64,000 nucleotides of DNA, taken from the NCBI RefSeq assembly GCF_002979865.1, contig NZ_PCPZ01000004.1, positions 1-64,000 on the forward strand, in the 5' to 3' direction. This DNA is from Arthrobacter sp. MYb214 (GTDB lineage Bacteria; Actinomycetota; Actinomycetes; Actinomycetales; Micrococcaceae). This document shows, one piece after another, positions 36,925-45,775 of this stretch (position 1 is the first letter of the stretch; each line of letters starts with the position of its first letter). The notes under the pieces are model-generated. The model saw only the letters and a program-made list of their open reading frames with translations. It searched no databases and was not told where the DNA came from. A program made the position numbers and the translations under genes.

Positions 36925-38331
36925 GTGACTGCGACTACATCAGACGGAAAACTCTCCGCGCGACTCATCTTCATCGCCCTCGGGGCGGCATTGGGTGGGT
37001 TCGTTTTCGGATATGACTCATCAATCGTTAACGGCACCGTGGACGCTGTCGAGCACGAATTCGGGCTCAACGCGGTAACCATCGGATTCACCGTTTCCTG
37101 CGCCCTGCTCGGCGCAGCACTGGGAGCTTGGATAGCGGGTGTGGTCTCCGAACGCGTGGGACGCGTGCGCACCATGCTCTTCGCCTCCATCCTCCTGGCA
37201 GCATCAGCCATCGGCTGCGGCCTGTGCTTCGGCGTAACCGACCTGATCATCTGGCGCATTGTCGGCGGCATCGGCGTGGGCTTCGCCTCGGTGATCGCCC
37301 CTGCCTACATTGCCGAGGTCTCCCCGGCCGCGCATCGCGGACGCCTGGGCACCATGCAGCAGATGGCCATCGTGCTGGGCATCTTCGTGGCCTTCCTGGT
37401 CAGCGCGCTGCTGGTCTTCGTCATGGGCTCGGCGGATGCCGTCGGCTTGTTCGGCCTGACGGCCTGGCGCTGGATGTACCTGTCGCTGCTGGTTCCAGCA
37501 GTGCTCTACGGCCTGCTCTCGCTGCGCCTGCCCGAATCTCCCCGCTACCTGGTCGAGCGCGGCCGCTTCGTTGAAGCAGCTACCGTGCTGACCCGCGATA
37601 TGGGCATGAACGCCGGCACGGATACCGAAAAGAAGATCGAAGAGATCCGCTCCACCGTGCACATCGAGCGCCGCCAGGTCTTCAAGGACCTGCTGGGCCG
37701 CTTCGGCTTCCACCCGCTGGTGTGGGTCGGCATCCTGCTCTCGGTCTTCCAGCAGTTCGTCGGCATCAACGTGATCTTCTACTACTCCACGACGCTGTGG
37801 AAGTCCGTCGGCTTTGCCGAATCGGATTCCTTCACGATTTCGCTGATCACCTCGGCGACCAACGTGCTGGCAACGATCGTGGCGGTGCTTCTGATCGACG
37901 TGCTGGGACGCAAGCTGCTGCTCACCATCGGCTCAGCCATCATGACCGTGTCGCTGGGCATGATGGCGGTAGCGTTCGCGCAGTCGGTCACCATCGACGG
38001 CGCCGTGTCGCTGCCGGGCAGCTGGGGCATCGTCGCCCTGGTCTCGGCCAACCTGTTCGTGGTCGGCTTCGGCGCCACCTGGGGTCCGGCCGTATGGGTA
38101 TTGCTCGGCGAGATCTTCCCGAACTCGATCCGCGCCATGGCACTCGGAGTGGCAGCCTCGGCGCAGTGGATCGCCAACTTCGCCGTTTCCACCACCTTCC
38201 CGGCCCTCGCCGAGGCAGGCTTGGCATTGGCCTACGGCATCTACGCATTCTTCGCGCTGCTTTCCCTGATCTTCGTGATCTTCCTGGTCAAGGAAACCAA
38301 GGGGCGCCAACTCGAGGAGATGACCCTCTAG
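36925..38331 (+). CDS. Sugar porter (MFS, SP family)
   Basis: A 468-residue 12-helix major facilitator with the sugar-porter signatures FGYDSSIVNGT near residue 29, RVGRVRT (GRR-type loop), PAYIAEVSPAAHRG, the PESPRYLVERGR motif and the late PETKG-like VKETKGRQLEEM. It takes up a hexose or pentose with protons. The start GTG 36925 is preferred; a nearby ATG at 36914 is out of frame. Followed by a terminator shared with the GH65 fusion gene, which may act on an imported disaccharide or its product. Confidence 0.9.
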   Translation: MTATTSDGKLSARLIFIALGAALGGFVFGYDSSIVNGTVDAVEHEFGLNAVTIGFTVSCALLGAALGAWIAGVVSERVGRVRTMLFASILLAASAIGCGLCFGVTDLIIWRIVGGIGVGFASVIAPAYIAEVSPAAHRGRLGTMQQMAIVLGIFVAFLVSALLVFVMGSADAVGLFGLTAWRWMYLSLLVPAVLYGLLSLRLPESPRYLVERGRFVEAATVLTRDMGMNAGTDTEKKIEEIRSTVHIERRQVFKDLLGRFGFHPLVWVGILLSVFQQFVGINVIFYYSTTLWKSVGFAESDSFTISLITSATNVLATIVAVLLIDVLGRKLLLTIGSAIMTVSLGMMAVAFAQSVTIDGAVSLPGSWGIVALVSANLFVVGFGATWGPAVWVLLGEIFPNSIRAMALGVAASAQWIANFAVSTTFPALAEAGLALAYGIYAFFALLSLIFVIFLVKETKGRQLEEMTL

Positions 38332-38361
38332 GCACCACCCGCAGGGCATTGCGGATTGCGC

Positions 38362-38398
38362 AAAGGAGGCAGGAACCAAGATGGTTCCTGCCTCCTTT
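38362..38398. terminator. Bidirectional terminator between convergent genes
   Basis: A perfect 16-base-pair stem (38362-38377 with 38383-38398), five-base loop, with A and T runs at the two bases of the stem so it can work in both directions. Confidence 0.9.
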
Positions 38399-38413
38399 TG
38401 CGTGCCCGGATGC

Positions 38414-41400
38414 TTACCAGGCCTTGTTGGGCACATCCACTCCTACGTCGCTTTGCAGCGAGAGCACATGCTCCAAGCTTGGCCGCCCTTCCAGCGTCGG
38501 GCCCTGGCCGGCGAGCGCCACGCTGACTGTCTGCCCCGGCTGCAGATCGACCTGCTGGCCGCGCACCCAGATCGGACGGGAGAAGGCTCCGTGCAGGGTG
38601 AAATCAATGGCTTCAGCCCGCAAGCCCACGGAAATCCTCATACCCCGCCACCCGAGGTTGAAGCGCAGGGCCCGCCATTTCTCCGGGAGCCGCGGATCAA
38701 AGCGCAGCTGGTCGTCATCGTCGCGCAGCCCCGCGAAGCCGTAGATCAGCGCCGACCAGACGCCACCGGTCGATGCCACATGCACGCCGTCAGCGGTATT
38801 GCCATGCAGGTTTTCCAGATCCACGTTCAGCGCGTGCTCGAAATACTCCCAGGCAAGATCGCGGTAGCCCACCTCGGCTGCGAGAATCGACTGCACTGTC
38901 GCCGACAGTGTCGAGTCGCCCGTAGTCAGCGGGTCATAGTAGTTGAAATCCGCAAGTTTCTGCTCGGCGGTGAAATCGCTGGAACGCAGCCACAAAGCCA
39001 GCACCGCGTCGGCTTGCTTGATGACCTGGAAGCGGTAGATCACCAGCGGATGGTAGTGCAGCAGCAACGGCCGCTTATCCGCACCGGTATTGGCCAGGTC
39101 CCAGACTTCGCGGTTCAAGAAATGCTCGTCCTGGGGGTGGATTCCGACCGTTTCGGAATACGGGATGTGCATGCAATCAGCGGCCTTGAGCCACAGGGCG
39201 ATCTCCTCGTTTTCCAATGAGTGCCTGCTGGCCAGTTGCGCGAACTCGCGCGGATGCTCTTGGGCCATTTCGGCCAGCAGCTGGGCGCTGCGGCGCAAAT
39301 TGAAGCGCGCCATGACATTGGTGTAGAGGTTGTCGTTGACTACCGCGGTGTACTCATCGGGCCCGGTGACCCCATGGATATGGAAGCGCTCATTGCCCTG
39401 CTCGCCACGCCAGAACCCCAGCGAGGCCCACATGCGCGCAGTTCCCACGAGGATTTCGGCGCCGCCGGCCAGCAGGAACTCGTCATCCTCCATGACCCCG
39501 AGGTACCGGTTGAGCGAATACACCACGTCGGCATTGATATGGTACTGCGCAGTGCCAGCCGGATAATAGGCGCTGGCTTCCTCGCCGTTAATCGTGCGCC
39601 ACGGGAAGAGCAGGCCTTCCTCATTCATGATCAGCGCCCGCCGGGTCGCTGCAGGAATCATCGAGACCCGGGCGCGGAGCGTGTTGCGCGCCCACTGCTG
39701 GTTCGTATAGGTCAAGAACGGCATCACATAGATTTCGGTATCCCAGAAATAGTGCCCGGAATAGCCGTTGCCGCTCACGCCCTTGGCGCTGATGCCCAGG
39801 CCGTCGGCACGTCCGGCAGCTTGGGCGAGCTGGAACAGGTTCCAGCGGATCTTGCGCTGCAGCTCGGGCTCATCGCTCTCCACCACCACATCGCTGCGGT
39901 CCCAGTAGTCGGCCATGAAACGGCGCTGGGTGCGGAAGTGCTCGTCAATCCCCAACGGCACCAGGTGCTCCAAGGCCCGCGCAGAACGCAAGAGCATCTC
40001 CTGGGCAGGATGGCGCCGCGAGGAGTGGTAGACCGCGTACTTGGAGACGCGCACGCCTTGCCCGGCTTCCAGCCTGGCGCTGATCACTTCATCGGCGCGG
40101 TCATCGTCCACCTGGCGGACCACGGACAGCTCCGCCTGCGCTCCGCCAGTGGTGGCCACCTCGTGCTCCACCATTGCTGCTACCGACATCCCGGATCCGA
40201 AGACCTGGTACGAGATGCCCAGCCGCGCGCCATCGCGGTGGGTGCCCGCCGGATGCAGCGGGTTGGCCCTGGCTTCCTCGCTCTTGCGCGGATCGGCAGG
40301 AACCCCGGCATCGGTTTCCTCCGGGGAAGCCACCTTCCGGCTGGAACGGTACCCGATGACCGAAGACTGGATCAGCACCTGCGCCGGAGCATCGAGCAGG
40401 CGCACGTGCACGTCCTGCAGCGCCACGTGGCGATCCGTGAAGGAAATCATTGAGCGGGCAGTGACGGCTACCCGGTGCCCCTCGGCAGTTCGCCACAGGG
40501 TGTGCGCGGTCAGCGTCCCGTCAAGGAAATCCAGGCGCAGCTCATCACGCAGCATCTCCGTGCGGCCGACTTCCAGGGCTTCGTCATTGATGAACACGCG
40601 CATGGTCCGGAAATCCGGGGCGCTGATCATGGTCTGTCCGGTTTCGGCCAGCCCGAAGGCGCTCTCGGCATGGCGGATTTCCCAGGTCTCATGCAGCCCG
40701 TTGATGAATGTGCCGCCTCCTTGGTCCCCCAGACCCAGTTGCGCAGCCCGTGCACCCAGAAAACCGTTGCCCAGAGAGAAAACGGTGTCTTCGGCGCCAT
40801 CGCTGTCTCGCTGGTTCCCGCGCCACAGCGACCAGGAGTCCTCTTCCCAGGCCTTGGCTGCTTGCTCGGAGACCAGTTCGGAAAGGTCATGAACCACAAA
40901 ATGGGCCCCTGCATCCAGCAAGGCGGCCTCATTGCCTTCGCGGGCCACGCCGATGACGCCGAAGCCCCCGGCACGCGCTGCCCTCACCCCGCTGGTGGCA
41001 TCCTCGATGACGGCGCATTCTTCCGGACGCCAACCCAGATCGGCGGCGGCAGCCAGGAACGTGTCCGGGGCTGGTTTGCCCGCCAGCCGGCGCGCAGCAG
41101 CTTCCTGGCCGCTCATCACCAATGGGAAGTGCTCGGCCAGTCCTGCGGCAGCCAGTACCACGCGGGCATTGCGCGAGGAGGACACCACCGCGACGTCCAG
41201 CCCGGCATCCAGCACCTGTTGCAGGTAGGCCACGGAGCCAGCATAGGGGTCGATCCCGTCGCGCTGCAGCACTTGGGTGAACTTTTCGTTCTTCATATTG
41301 CCCAGCGCGCAGATGCTGCCCTCCCCCGGCAGATCGCTTTCATCCCCGCGGGGCAAGCTGATGCCGCGGGATTCGAGGGTGGCCACCACCGCGTCATAAC

Positions 41401-41596
41401 GCGGACGGCCGTCAAGCAGGTTGAAATAGTCCTCGGCAGTGTATGGGGCCACGCCCGGGTGCTTGTCGAAAAAGGTGGTGAAAAGTTCTTCCCACGCCTT
41501 GCGATGCAGCAACGCGGTAGGAGTGATCACGCCATCCAGATCAAAGAGGACGGCCTTGTAATCACGATGTCGGTACTCAGGACGAAAAGCGTTCAC
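38414..41596 (-). CDS. Beta-phosphoglucomutase fused to GH65 disaccharide phosphorylase
   Basis: A 1,060-residue fusion. About 1-245 is a HAD beta-phosphoglucomutase: FDLDGVITP with catalytic Asp19 and Asp21, and VIEDATSGVRAARAGGFGVIGV. The rest is a glycoside hydrolase family 65 protein of the maltose, trehalose or kojibiose phosphorylase type, with the catalytic general-acid Glu748 in GVTGPDEYTAVV. The phosphorylase would release beta-glucose 1-phosphate, which the mutase turns into glucose 6-phosphate. GTG 41596 was chosen for its AAGGA nine bases upstream; the frame continues upstream with no such signal. Which disaccharide is used is not decided by sequence. Confidence 0.88.
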   Translation of the reverse strand: MNAFRPEYRHRDYKAVLFDLDGVITPTALLHRKAWEELFTTFFDKHPGVAPYTAEDYFNLLDGRPRYDAVVATLESRGISLPRGDESDLPGEGSICALGNMKNEKFTQVLQRDGIDPYAGSVAYLQQVLDAGLDVAVVSSSRNARVVLAAAGLAEHFPLVMSGQEAAARRLAGKPAPDTFLAAAADLGWRPEECAVIEDATSGVRAARAGGFGVIGVAREGNEAALLDAGAHFVVHDLSELVSEQAAKAWEEDSWSLWRGNQRDSDGAEDTVFSLGNGFLGARAAQLGLGDQGGGTFINGLHETWEIRHAESAFGLAETGQTMISAPDFRTMRVFINDEALEVGRTEMLRDELRLDFLDGTLTAHTLWRTAEGHRVAVTARSMISFTDRHVALQDVHVRLLDAPAQVLIQSSVIGYRSSRKVASPEETDAGVPADPRKSEEARANPLHPAGTHRDGARLGISYQVFGSGMSVAAMVEHEVATTGGAQAELSVVRQVDDDRADEVISARLEAGQGVRVSKYAVYHSSRRHPAQEMLLRSARALEHLVPLGIDEHFRTQRRFMADYWDRSDVVVESDEPELQRKIRWNLFQLAQAAGRADGLGISAKGVSGNGYSGHYFWDTEIYVMPFLTYTNQQWARNTLRARVSMIPAATRRALIMNEEGLLFPWRTINGEEASAYYPAGTAQYHINADVVYSLNRYLGVMEDDEFLLAGGAEILVGTARMWASLGFWRGEQGNERFHIHGVTGPDEYTAVVNDNLYTNVMARFNLRRSAQLLAEMAQEHPREFAQLASRHSLENEEIALWLKAADCMHIPYSETVGIHPQDEHFLNREVWDLANTGADKRPLLLHYHPLVIYRFQVIKQADAVLALWLRSSDFTAEQKLADFNYYDPLTTGDSTLSATVQSILAAEVGYRDLAWEYFEHALNVDLENLHGNTADGVHVASTGGVWSALIYGFAGLRDDDDQLRFDPRLPEKWRALRFNLGWRGMRISVGLRAEAIDFTLHGAFSRPIWVRGQQVDLQPGQTVSVALAGQGPTLEGRPSLEHVLSLQSDVGVDVPNKAW

Positions 41597-41676
41597 AATC
41601 GAAATCCTTCGAAAGAGGAGCGAATTACTGGCCGTAGTCCTTACCGTAGCAACTGAACGCGCTTGCTTCGACATAC

Positions 41677-41682
41677 TACGAT
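41677..41682 (+). promoter_or_regulatory. -10 element for a leaderless GTG start
   Basis: TACGAT lies six bases before GTG 41689. A CTGAAC at 41653-41658 with 18-base spacing could be the -35. Confidence 0.5.
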
Positions 41683-41688
41683 AAGAAT

Positions 41689-42666
41689 GTGGCTCAGTGG
41701 ATAGATGTATGGAATAGCGAAGACTGGCGTGAGGCAACCGCCGAGTGGATCGATGCTGCGTGCGAGGCATATGGCATTCAGCGCACCGCAGGACCGGATT
41801 TTTGGCCCGCAGATTTGCACCAGATCCAGGCGGCGGTTCAGACCGGTGCCGCAGATCTGATCTTCAGCGCCAACGCTCCGGGGCTGGCTTCGGAACCAGC
41901 GACCACGGTCGCTGCCGGCCAGCTGCTGCCCGATCGCGTGGTGATGCCACTGGCTATCGACCGGATCGCCGGCTACATGCTCAGCCCGGATTTCGGGCAC
42001 ACCCTGGCGGATCTGGGCGATTCGGTGGAGAACTGGGAGCTGGCCATGGCCTCGCTCGGTTCCTTTCAGGTCGCACTGATGGGCCACGAGGAAGAATTCT
42101 TTGATTCCGGGGTCACCGTGGTGGACCCGCAGTTCCTGCCCGAGCAGTACGAGCAGGCGCTGATGATGCATGTGTCCCTGGACCCGGCGCACCCGCTGTA
42201 CCTGGATGGATCCATGGCGGACAAGATGGTTTCGCATCTCGATGAGTTGAGGAGGGCCACCGCTGCCCTTCATGCCGGTGCGGTGCCGTTGAGCATCGAG
42301 CACGGCAACTTCGATCTGTCGCAGGTGGTGGTTCCTGCCGAGGCCGGAGACCACGGCCGCATCCTGAATCTGTCCTCCGCGCACTGGGCTCACCCCTTCT
42401 CATCCCTGAACACGCCGCTGGCCGCCATGTGCGAAGCGTGGGATTGCGATACCGGTGATGAGCGCGTGATGAAGGTGCTTTTCGCGTACCTGGACCAGTT
42501 CTCTGCCTACGGCTCAGCAGATGAGCTGTACGACCTGATTAATCCAGCCTGCCTAGTTGCGCCGCTGTCGCAGCACGAGACCTGGTTGCGCCTGCTCCTG
42601 GATGCCAGCGACGAGCAACTGCAGGAGCACGCCGAGACCGTTTTGGGAACCCTGGATATCTCCTAG
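41689..42666 (+). CDS. Degenerate aminoglycoside phosphotransferase-like protein
   Basis: A 325-residue protein that I place, with moderate confidence, in the APH/choline kinase fold. HGNFDLSQV (205-213) stands where APH proteins have the catalytic HGDxxxxN, and NLSSAHWAHPF (227-237) stands where the metal-binding IDxxxAxxGDP/HPF motif lies. The catalytic Asp, the Asn and the second Asp are all missing, so kinase activity is doubtful. GTG start, leaderless. It is divergent from the GH65 fusion and convergent with the glycerophosphodiesterase. Confidence 0.5.
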   Translation: MAQWIDVWNSEDWREATAEWIDAACEAYGIQRTAGPDFWPADLHQIQAAVQTGAADLIFSANAPGLASEPATTVAAGQLLPDRVVMPLAIDRIAGYMLSPDFGHTLADLGDSVENWELAMASLGSFQVALMGHEEEFFDSGVTVVDPQFLPEQYEQALMMHVSLDPAHPLYLDGSMADKMVSHLDELRRATAALHAGAVPLSIEHGNFDLSQVVVPAEAGDHGRILNLSSAHWAHPFSSLNTPLAAMCEAWDCDTGDERVMKVLFAYLDQFSAYGSADELYDLINPACLVAPLSQHETWLRLLLDASDEQLQEHAETVLGTLDIS

Positions 42667-42675
42667 GGCCGCAGT

Positions 42676-43395
42676 TCAAGAGCCCAGAACCCTGGCCAGC
42701 AAGGCCGCGTCATCGCTCATGATGGCGTCGGCCTTGCGCTCCATCAGCAGCCGCATGGTCGGCTCGTCGTTGATGACCCAGACATGCACCTGGGCGCCGG
42801 CTCGGTGGACCGCCTTGATGAATCGACGGGTCGCTACCGGCAGCATGCCCTGGTTCAGCGGCACCTGGACCGCCCAGAAGCCTGCCAGCAGCCGCTTGGG
42901 AACCCAGCCCAGCAGGTGGGCGCACAGCCAGATGGCGACAATTTCCCGTTGACCCGGCGAGCGCCGTATCGGAGCGGAAAGCAGGTGGCCGACCGCGGCG
43001 CTGCGTGCCGTGGAGAAGGACGCGAGGGCAATTTGCCGATGGGCTTTCCTGCGCTCGATGAGCTCGGCCAGCGGGCCGATCACGTGCTCGTCCTTGACGT
43101 CCAGGTTCAGTGTGGCGTGCGGGAACGCGTCGAGCAGTTCATCAAGCGTGCACAGCGGTTCCCCGCCGGCCCGCACCGTTGCCAGCTGCTCGTCGGTGAA
43201 GTCGTTGAAATTCCCGCTCGCGTCGGCTACCCGGTCCAGGCTCTGGTCATGGAACAGGTAGACCGTGCCGTCGGCGGAGGCGTGCACATCCGACTCCAGA
43301 TGGGTGATGCCCAGGTCTGCGGCGCGCTGGAAGGCTGCCAGCGTGTTTTCCTCGTTGCCCGTGCGTACGCCGCGGTGCGAAAAGGCGTAGGTCAT
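42676..43395 (-). CDS. Glycerophosphodiester phosphodiesterase
   Basis: A 239-residue GDPD TIM barrel with SHRG (catalytic His) and NTLAAF near the N terminus, HLESDVHASADGTVYLFHD (metal and second catalytic His), and NLDVKDE. It splits glycerophosphodiesters to glycerol 3-phosphate and an alcohol. No signal peptide is seen, so it is probably cytoplasmic. It overlaps the HAD gene by four bases (ATGA) and is the last gene of a leftward operon. Confidence 0.9.
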   Translation of the reverse strand: MTYAFSHRGVRTGNEENTLAAFQRAADLGITHLESDVHASADGTVYLFHDQSLDRVADASGNFNDFTDEQLATVRAGGEPLCTLDELLDAFPHATLNLDVKDEHVIGPLAELIERRKAHRQIALASFSTARSAAVGHLLSAPIRRSPGQREIVAIWLCAHLLGWVPKRLLAGFWAVQVPLNQGMLPVATRRFIKAVHRAGAQVHVWVINDEPTMRLLMERKADAIMSDDAALLARVLGS

Positions 43396-44186
43396 TTCAG
43401 CAGGCCTTCAATGACCTGGGCTACCCCGTCATCGGCCAGCGAGGGTGCACGGAAGCGGGCGGAGGCCAGCGCCATGGGGTGTCCGGAGGACATCGCGTAG
43501 CCGTGGCCGGCGTATTCGAGCATTTCGATGTCGTTGGGCATGTCGCCGAAGGCCATCACTTCAGCTGCGGCAATTCCCAGGCGCTGGCAGTATTCATGCA
43601 GCGTGGTGGCCTTGTGGATATCCACATGCGCCATTTCCAATAGGGAAACGTCGAAGGCGGAGTGGGTCACCGATACCAGTTCTGCCAGCTGCGGCTCAAC
43701 CGAGGAATAGAACTTGTCTATCGGCAGGTGCTGGGAGCGGGCAAGGAATTTCACGATGCCCTCGGAATCAATTGACTCGCTAGTCAGATCCAGGACTGCC
43801 TGCACCCCGAAGTTGTGGTGGCGGTCGGCAAAGCCTTCACCCAGGTGCAGCCCCTTGGTGGTCTCGGCAGCGAAGGACGCGCGCGGTTCCAGCTCCAGGA
43901 TGATTTCGCTCGCCCGCCGCGCGGTAGCCGCGCTGAGCGTGCGCGACCAGATCACTTCGTCTTGTTCCAGGTCGTAGAGCACCGCGCCATTGGAGCAGAT
44001 GACCGTGCCCATCCCGCCGAAGGCTTCAATGATCGGGCTCAGCCAGCGGAAGGGGCGTCCGGTGACAAAGACGATCTGGATGCCAGCGTCGCGGGCTTGG
44101 ATGAAGGCACGTTGGGTGCGTTCGGAGATGGTGCCGTCCTTGGCGACAATGGTGCCGTCGAGGTCCGAGGCGATCAGCTTGATCAT
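43392..44186 (-). CDS. HAD-superfamily Cof-type phosphatase
   Basis: A 264-residue haloacid dehalogenase phosphatase beginning MIKLIASDLDGTIVAKDG, with IVFVTGRPFRWL and the late MAFGDMPNDIEMLEYAGHG motif. It directly follows the PfkB gene and overlaps the glycerophosphodiesterase gene, so it probably acts on a phosphorylated sugar or polyol produced by the operon. Its substrate is not predictable. Confidence 0.87.
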   Translation of the reverse strand: MIKLIASDLDGTIVAKDGTISERTQRAFIQARDAGIQIVFVTGRPFRWLSPIIEAFGGMGTVICSNGAVLYDLEQDEVIWSRTLSAATARRASEIILELEPRASFAAETTKGLHLGEGFADRHHNFGVQAVLDLTSESIDSEGIVKFLARSQHLPIDKFYSSVEPQLAELVSVTHSAFDVSLLEMAHVDIHKATTLHEYCQRLGIAAAEVMAFGDMPNDIEMLEYAGHGYAMSSGHPMALASARFRAPSLADDGVAQVIEGLLK

Positions 44187-45086
44187 CTACAGCTCCTGGC
44201 GGCGTGGCGGGTTCGCCCCGGCACGCTGCACGGTCACCGCGGCGGCCATGGCCGCGAATTCCAGGGCTCGCGAAAGCTCCGCAATCTGCAGCTGGTTCAG
44301 CTTTTCGCGGTTGGCCGCGCCAATCAGGCCATGTTCGGCCAGCCAGCACAGCAGCGCGGCGGTGAAGGTATCGCCGGCACCCACGGTATCGGTGACTTCC
44401 ACCGACGGCGCAGTGAATTCGGAGTCGCCGGCGCGAACGACGCCCCAGGACCCGCGCGAGCCTGCGGTGGACACCACGATCGCCGGACCCATGTCCAGCC
44501 AGGCACGGGCCGAGTCCTGGACCGAGCGCATCGGGTACAGCCACTTCAGGTCGATGCCGGAGACCCGCACCACGTCGGCCTGGCCGACGAATCGCTCGAC
44601 CTCGGCCACGGTCTGCGAATGGTTGGTGACCAGCGACGGGCGCAGGTTCGGGTCGTAGCTGATGGTGGCATGGGTGCGCGCGGCCGAAAGCAGCGGCAGC
44701 AGTTCTCCGGGGCTGAACAGGGTGGCGATGGAGCCGGTGTGCACCAGCTCGGCATCCTGGGCCAGCTCCGGCCCGATGGTCGGCATCTGCCAGTAGGCGT
44801 TGAACGCGAAGGCCGCGCCGCCGGCCGGGTCGAGAATGCCATGGGCAATGACGGTGGCCTGGTCATCGGCTCCGCCCAGGTATGCCACGTTGTTGTCCTT
44901 GAGGTAATCCTCGATCTTGCGGCCCTTGTCATCGGCGCCCCAGCGGGAAATCAAGGTTCCCGGGTACCCCAGGCGGGAGAGCGCAACCGCGACGTTCAAC
45001 GGGCTGCCGCCAACGAACTCCTGGGCTGGGGCAATGCCGGAGGCCAGGACGTCAACGAGGGCCTCGCCGATCACGGTCGGGTTCAT
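44187..45086 (-). CDS. PfkB-family carbohydrate kinase
   Basis: A 299-residue ribokinase-like sugar kinase with GGSPLNVAVALSRLG near residue 29 and the ATP/catalytic GAGDTFTAALLCWL region near 235. Related enzymes phosphorylate fructose, ribose, deoxy-keto-gluconate or nucleosides. Its stop is immediately next to the HAD start. A nucleoside hydrolase elsewhere in the window could supply ribose, but the two are not adjacent. Specificity unknown. Confidence 0.88.
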   Translation of the reverse strand: MNPTVIGEALVDVLASGIAPAQEFVGGSPLNVAVALSRLGYPGTLISRWGADDKGRKIEDYLKDNNVAYLGGADDQATVIAHGILDPAGGAAFAFNAYWQMPTIGPELAQDAELVHTGSIATLFSPGELLPLLSAARTHATISYDPNLRPSLVTNHSQTVAEVERFVGQADVVRVSGIDLKWLYPMRSVQDSARAWLDMGPAIVVSTAGSRGSWGVVRAGDSEFTAPSVEVTDTVGAGDTFTAALLCWLAEHGLIGAANREKLNQLQIAELSRALEFAAMAAAVTVQRAGANPPRRQEL

Positions 45087-45095
45087 GCTGCTCCT

Positions 45096-45761
45096 TCAGT
45101 AATGCAGTGGGGACAGGGCACGCACGCAGGCAGCCCATTGGCTGCTGTGCGGATCGATCCAGGTGTAGTGGTCTCCCGCGAACAGCGAGAAGCTGTGCTC
45201 CTGTCCGAGCGCAGCCGCTTTCTGGGCTGCGATACGGGCAATTCTTACCGGAACATCGCCATCGTCCCGTCCATGAAAGATTACGACACGGGCATGCATT
45301 GGCCATAATTCCACCGGATTGCAGGCGCCCAATGGCGCGCCTGCGAGCATCTCGTCCACCGCGCTGCCGCTGAGCTTCAGGCGCTGCGCCGTTTCAAGGT
45401 CCAGGACCCCGGCCTGGCTGATCACCTGGGAGACCCGTGCATCATGGGCGGCCAACACGCAGGCCAATTGCGCTCCGGCTGAATGGCCGATCAGCGTGAT
45501 CGGCCCTTCTTCCTTGACCAGGCCCAGCGCGAGCCGGGCATCGGCCAGCATTTTCGCCGCGCTGCCCGGCCCACGCCGGTATTCGAGGTTGTAGGCAGGG
45601 ATCCCGCGGGCGGCAAGATCCTCTGCCAGGGGCACGCCAAGGCCAGAGGTGTACTTTTCACGCCAGTATCCGCCGTGGATGATCATCACCGCTCCGCGAG
45701 CGGTGGTGCGTTCCGGCTCGTAGAACTGGACCTGCTGGTCCGGGTGCGCCCCGTAGTGCAT
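45096..45761 (-). CDS. Alpha/beta hydrolase (kynurenine formamidase/esterase-like)
   Basis: A 221-residue alpha/beta hydrolase with an oxyanion-type MIIHGGYWREKYTSG motif and the nucleophile elbow IGHSAGAQLACVLAA, then the acid in FHGRDDGDVPV and His in GDHYTWID. The HGGYW motif resembles the BD-FAE and kynurenine formamidase type. It is part of the leftward operon starting at the enoyl-CoA hydratase gene, nine bases upstream of the sugar kinase. Substrate unknown. Confidence 0.85.
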   Translation of the reverse strand: MHYGAHPDQQVQFYEPERTTARGAVMIIHGGYWREKYTSGLGVPLAEDLAARGIPAYNLEYRRGPGSAAKMLADARLALGLVKEEGPITLIGHSAGAQLACVLAAHDARVSQVISQAGVLDLETAQRLKLSGSAVDEMLAGAPLGACNPVELWPMHARVVIFHGRDDGDVPVRIARIAAQKAAALGQEHSFSLFAGDHYTWIDPHSSQWAACVRALSPLHY

Positions 45762-45775
45762 GGTCGGCGCCCCGG

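Noticed and set aside
36914-36925. ATG at 36914 as start of the sugar porter
   Set aside because: It is out of frame with the transporter, whose GTG at 36925 is in frame.
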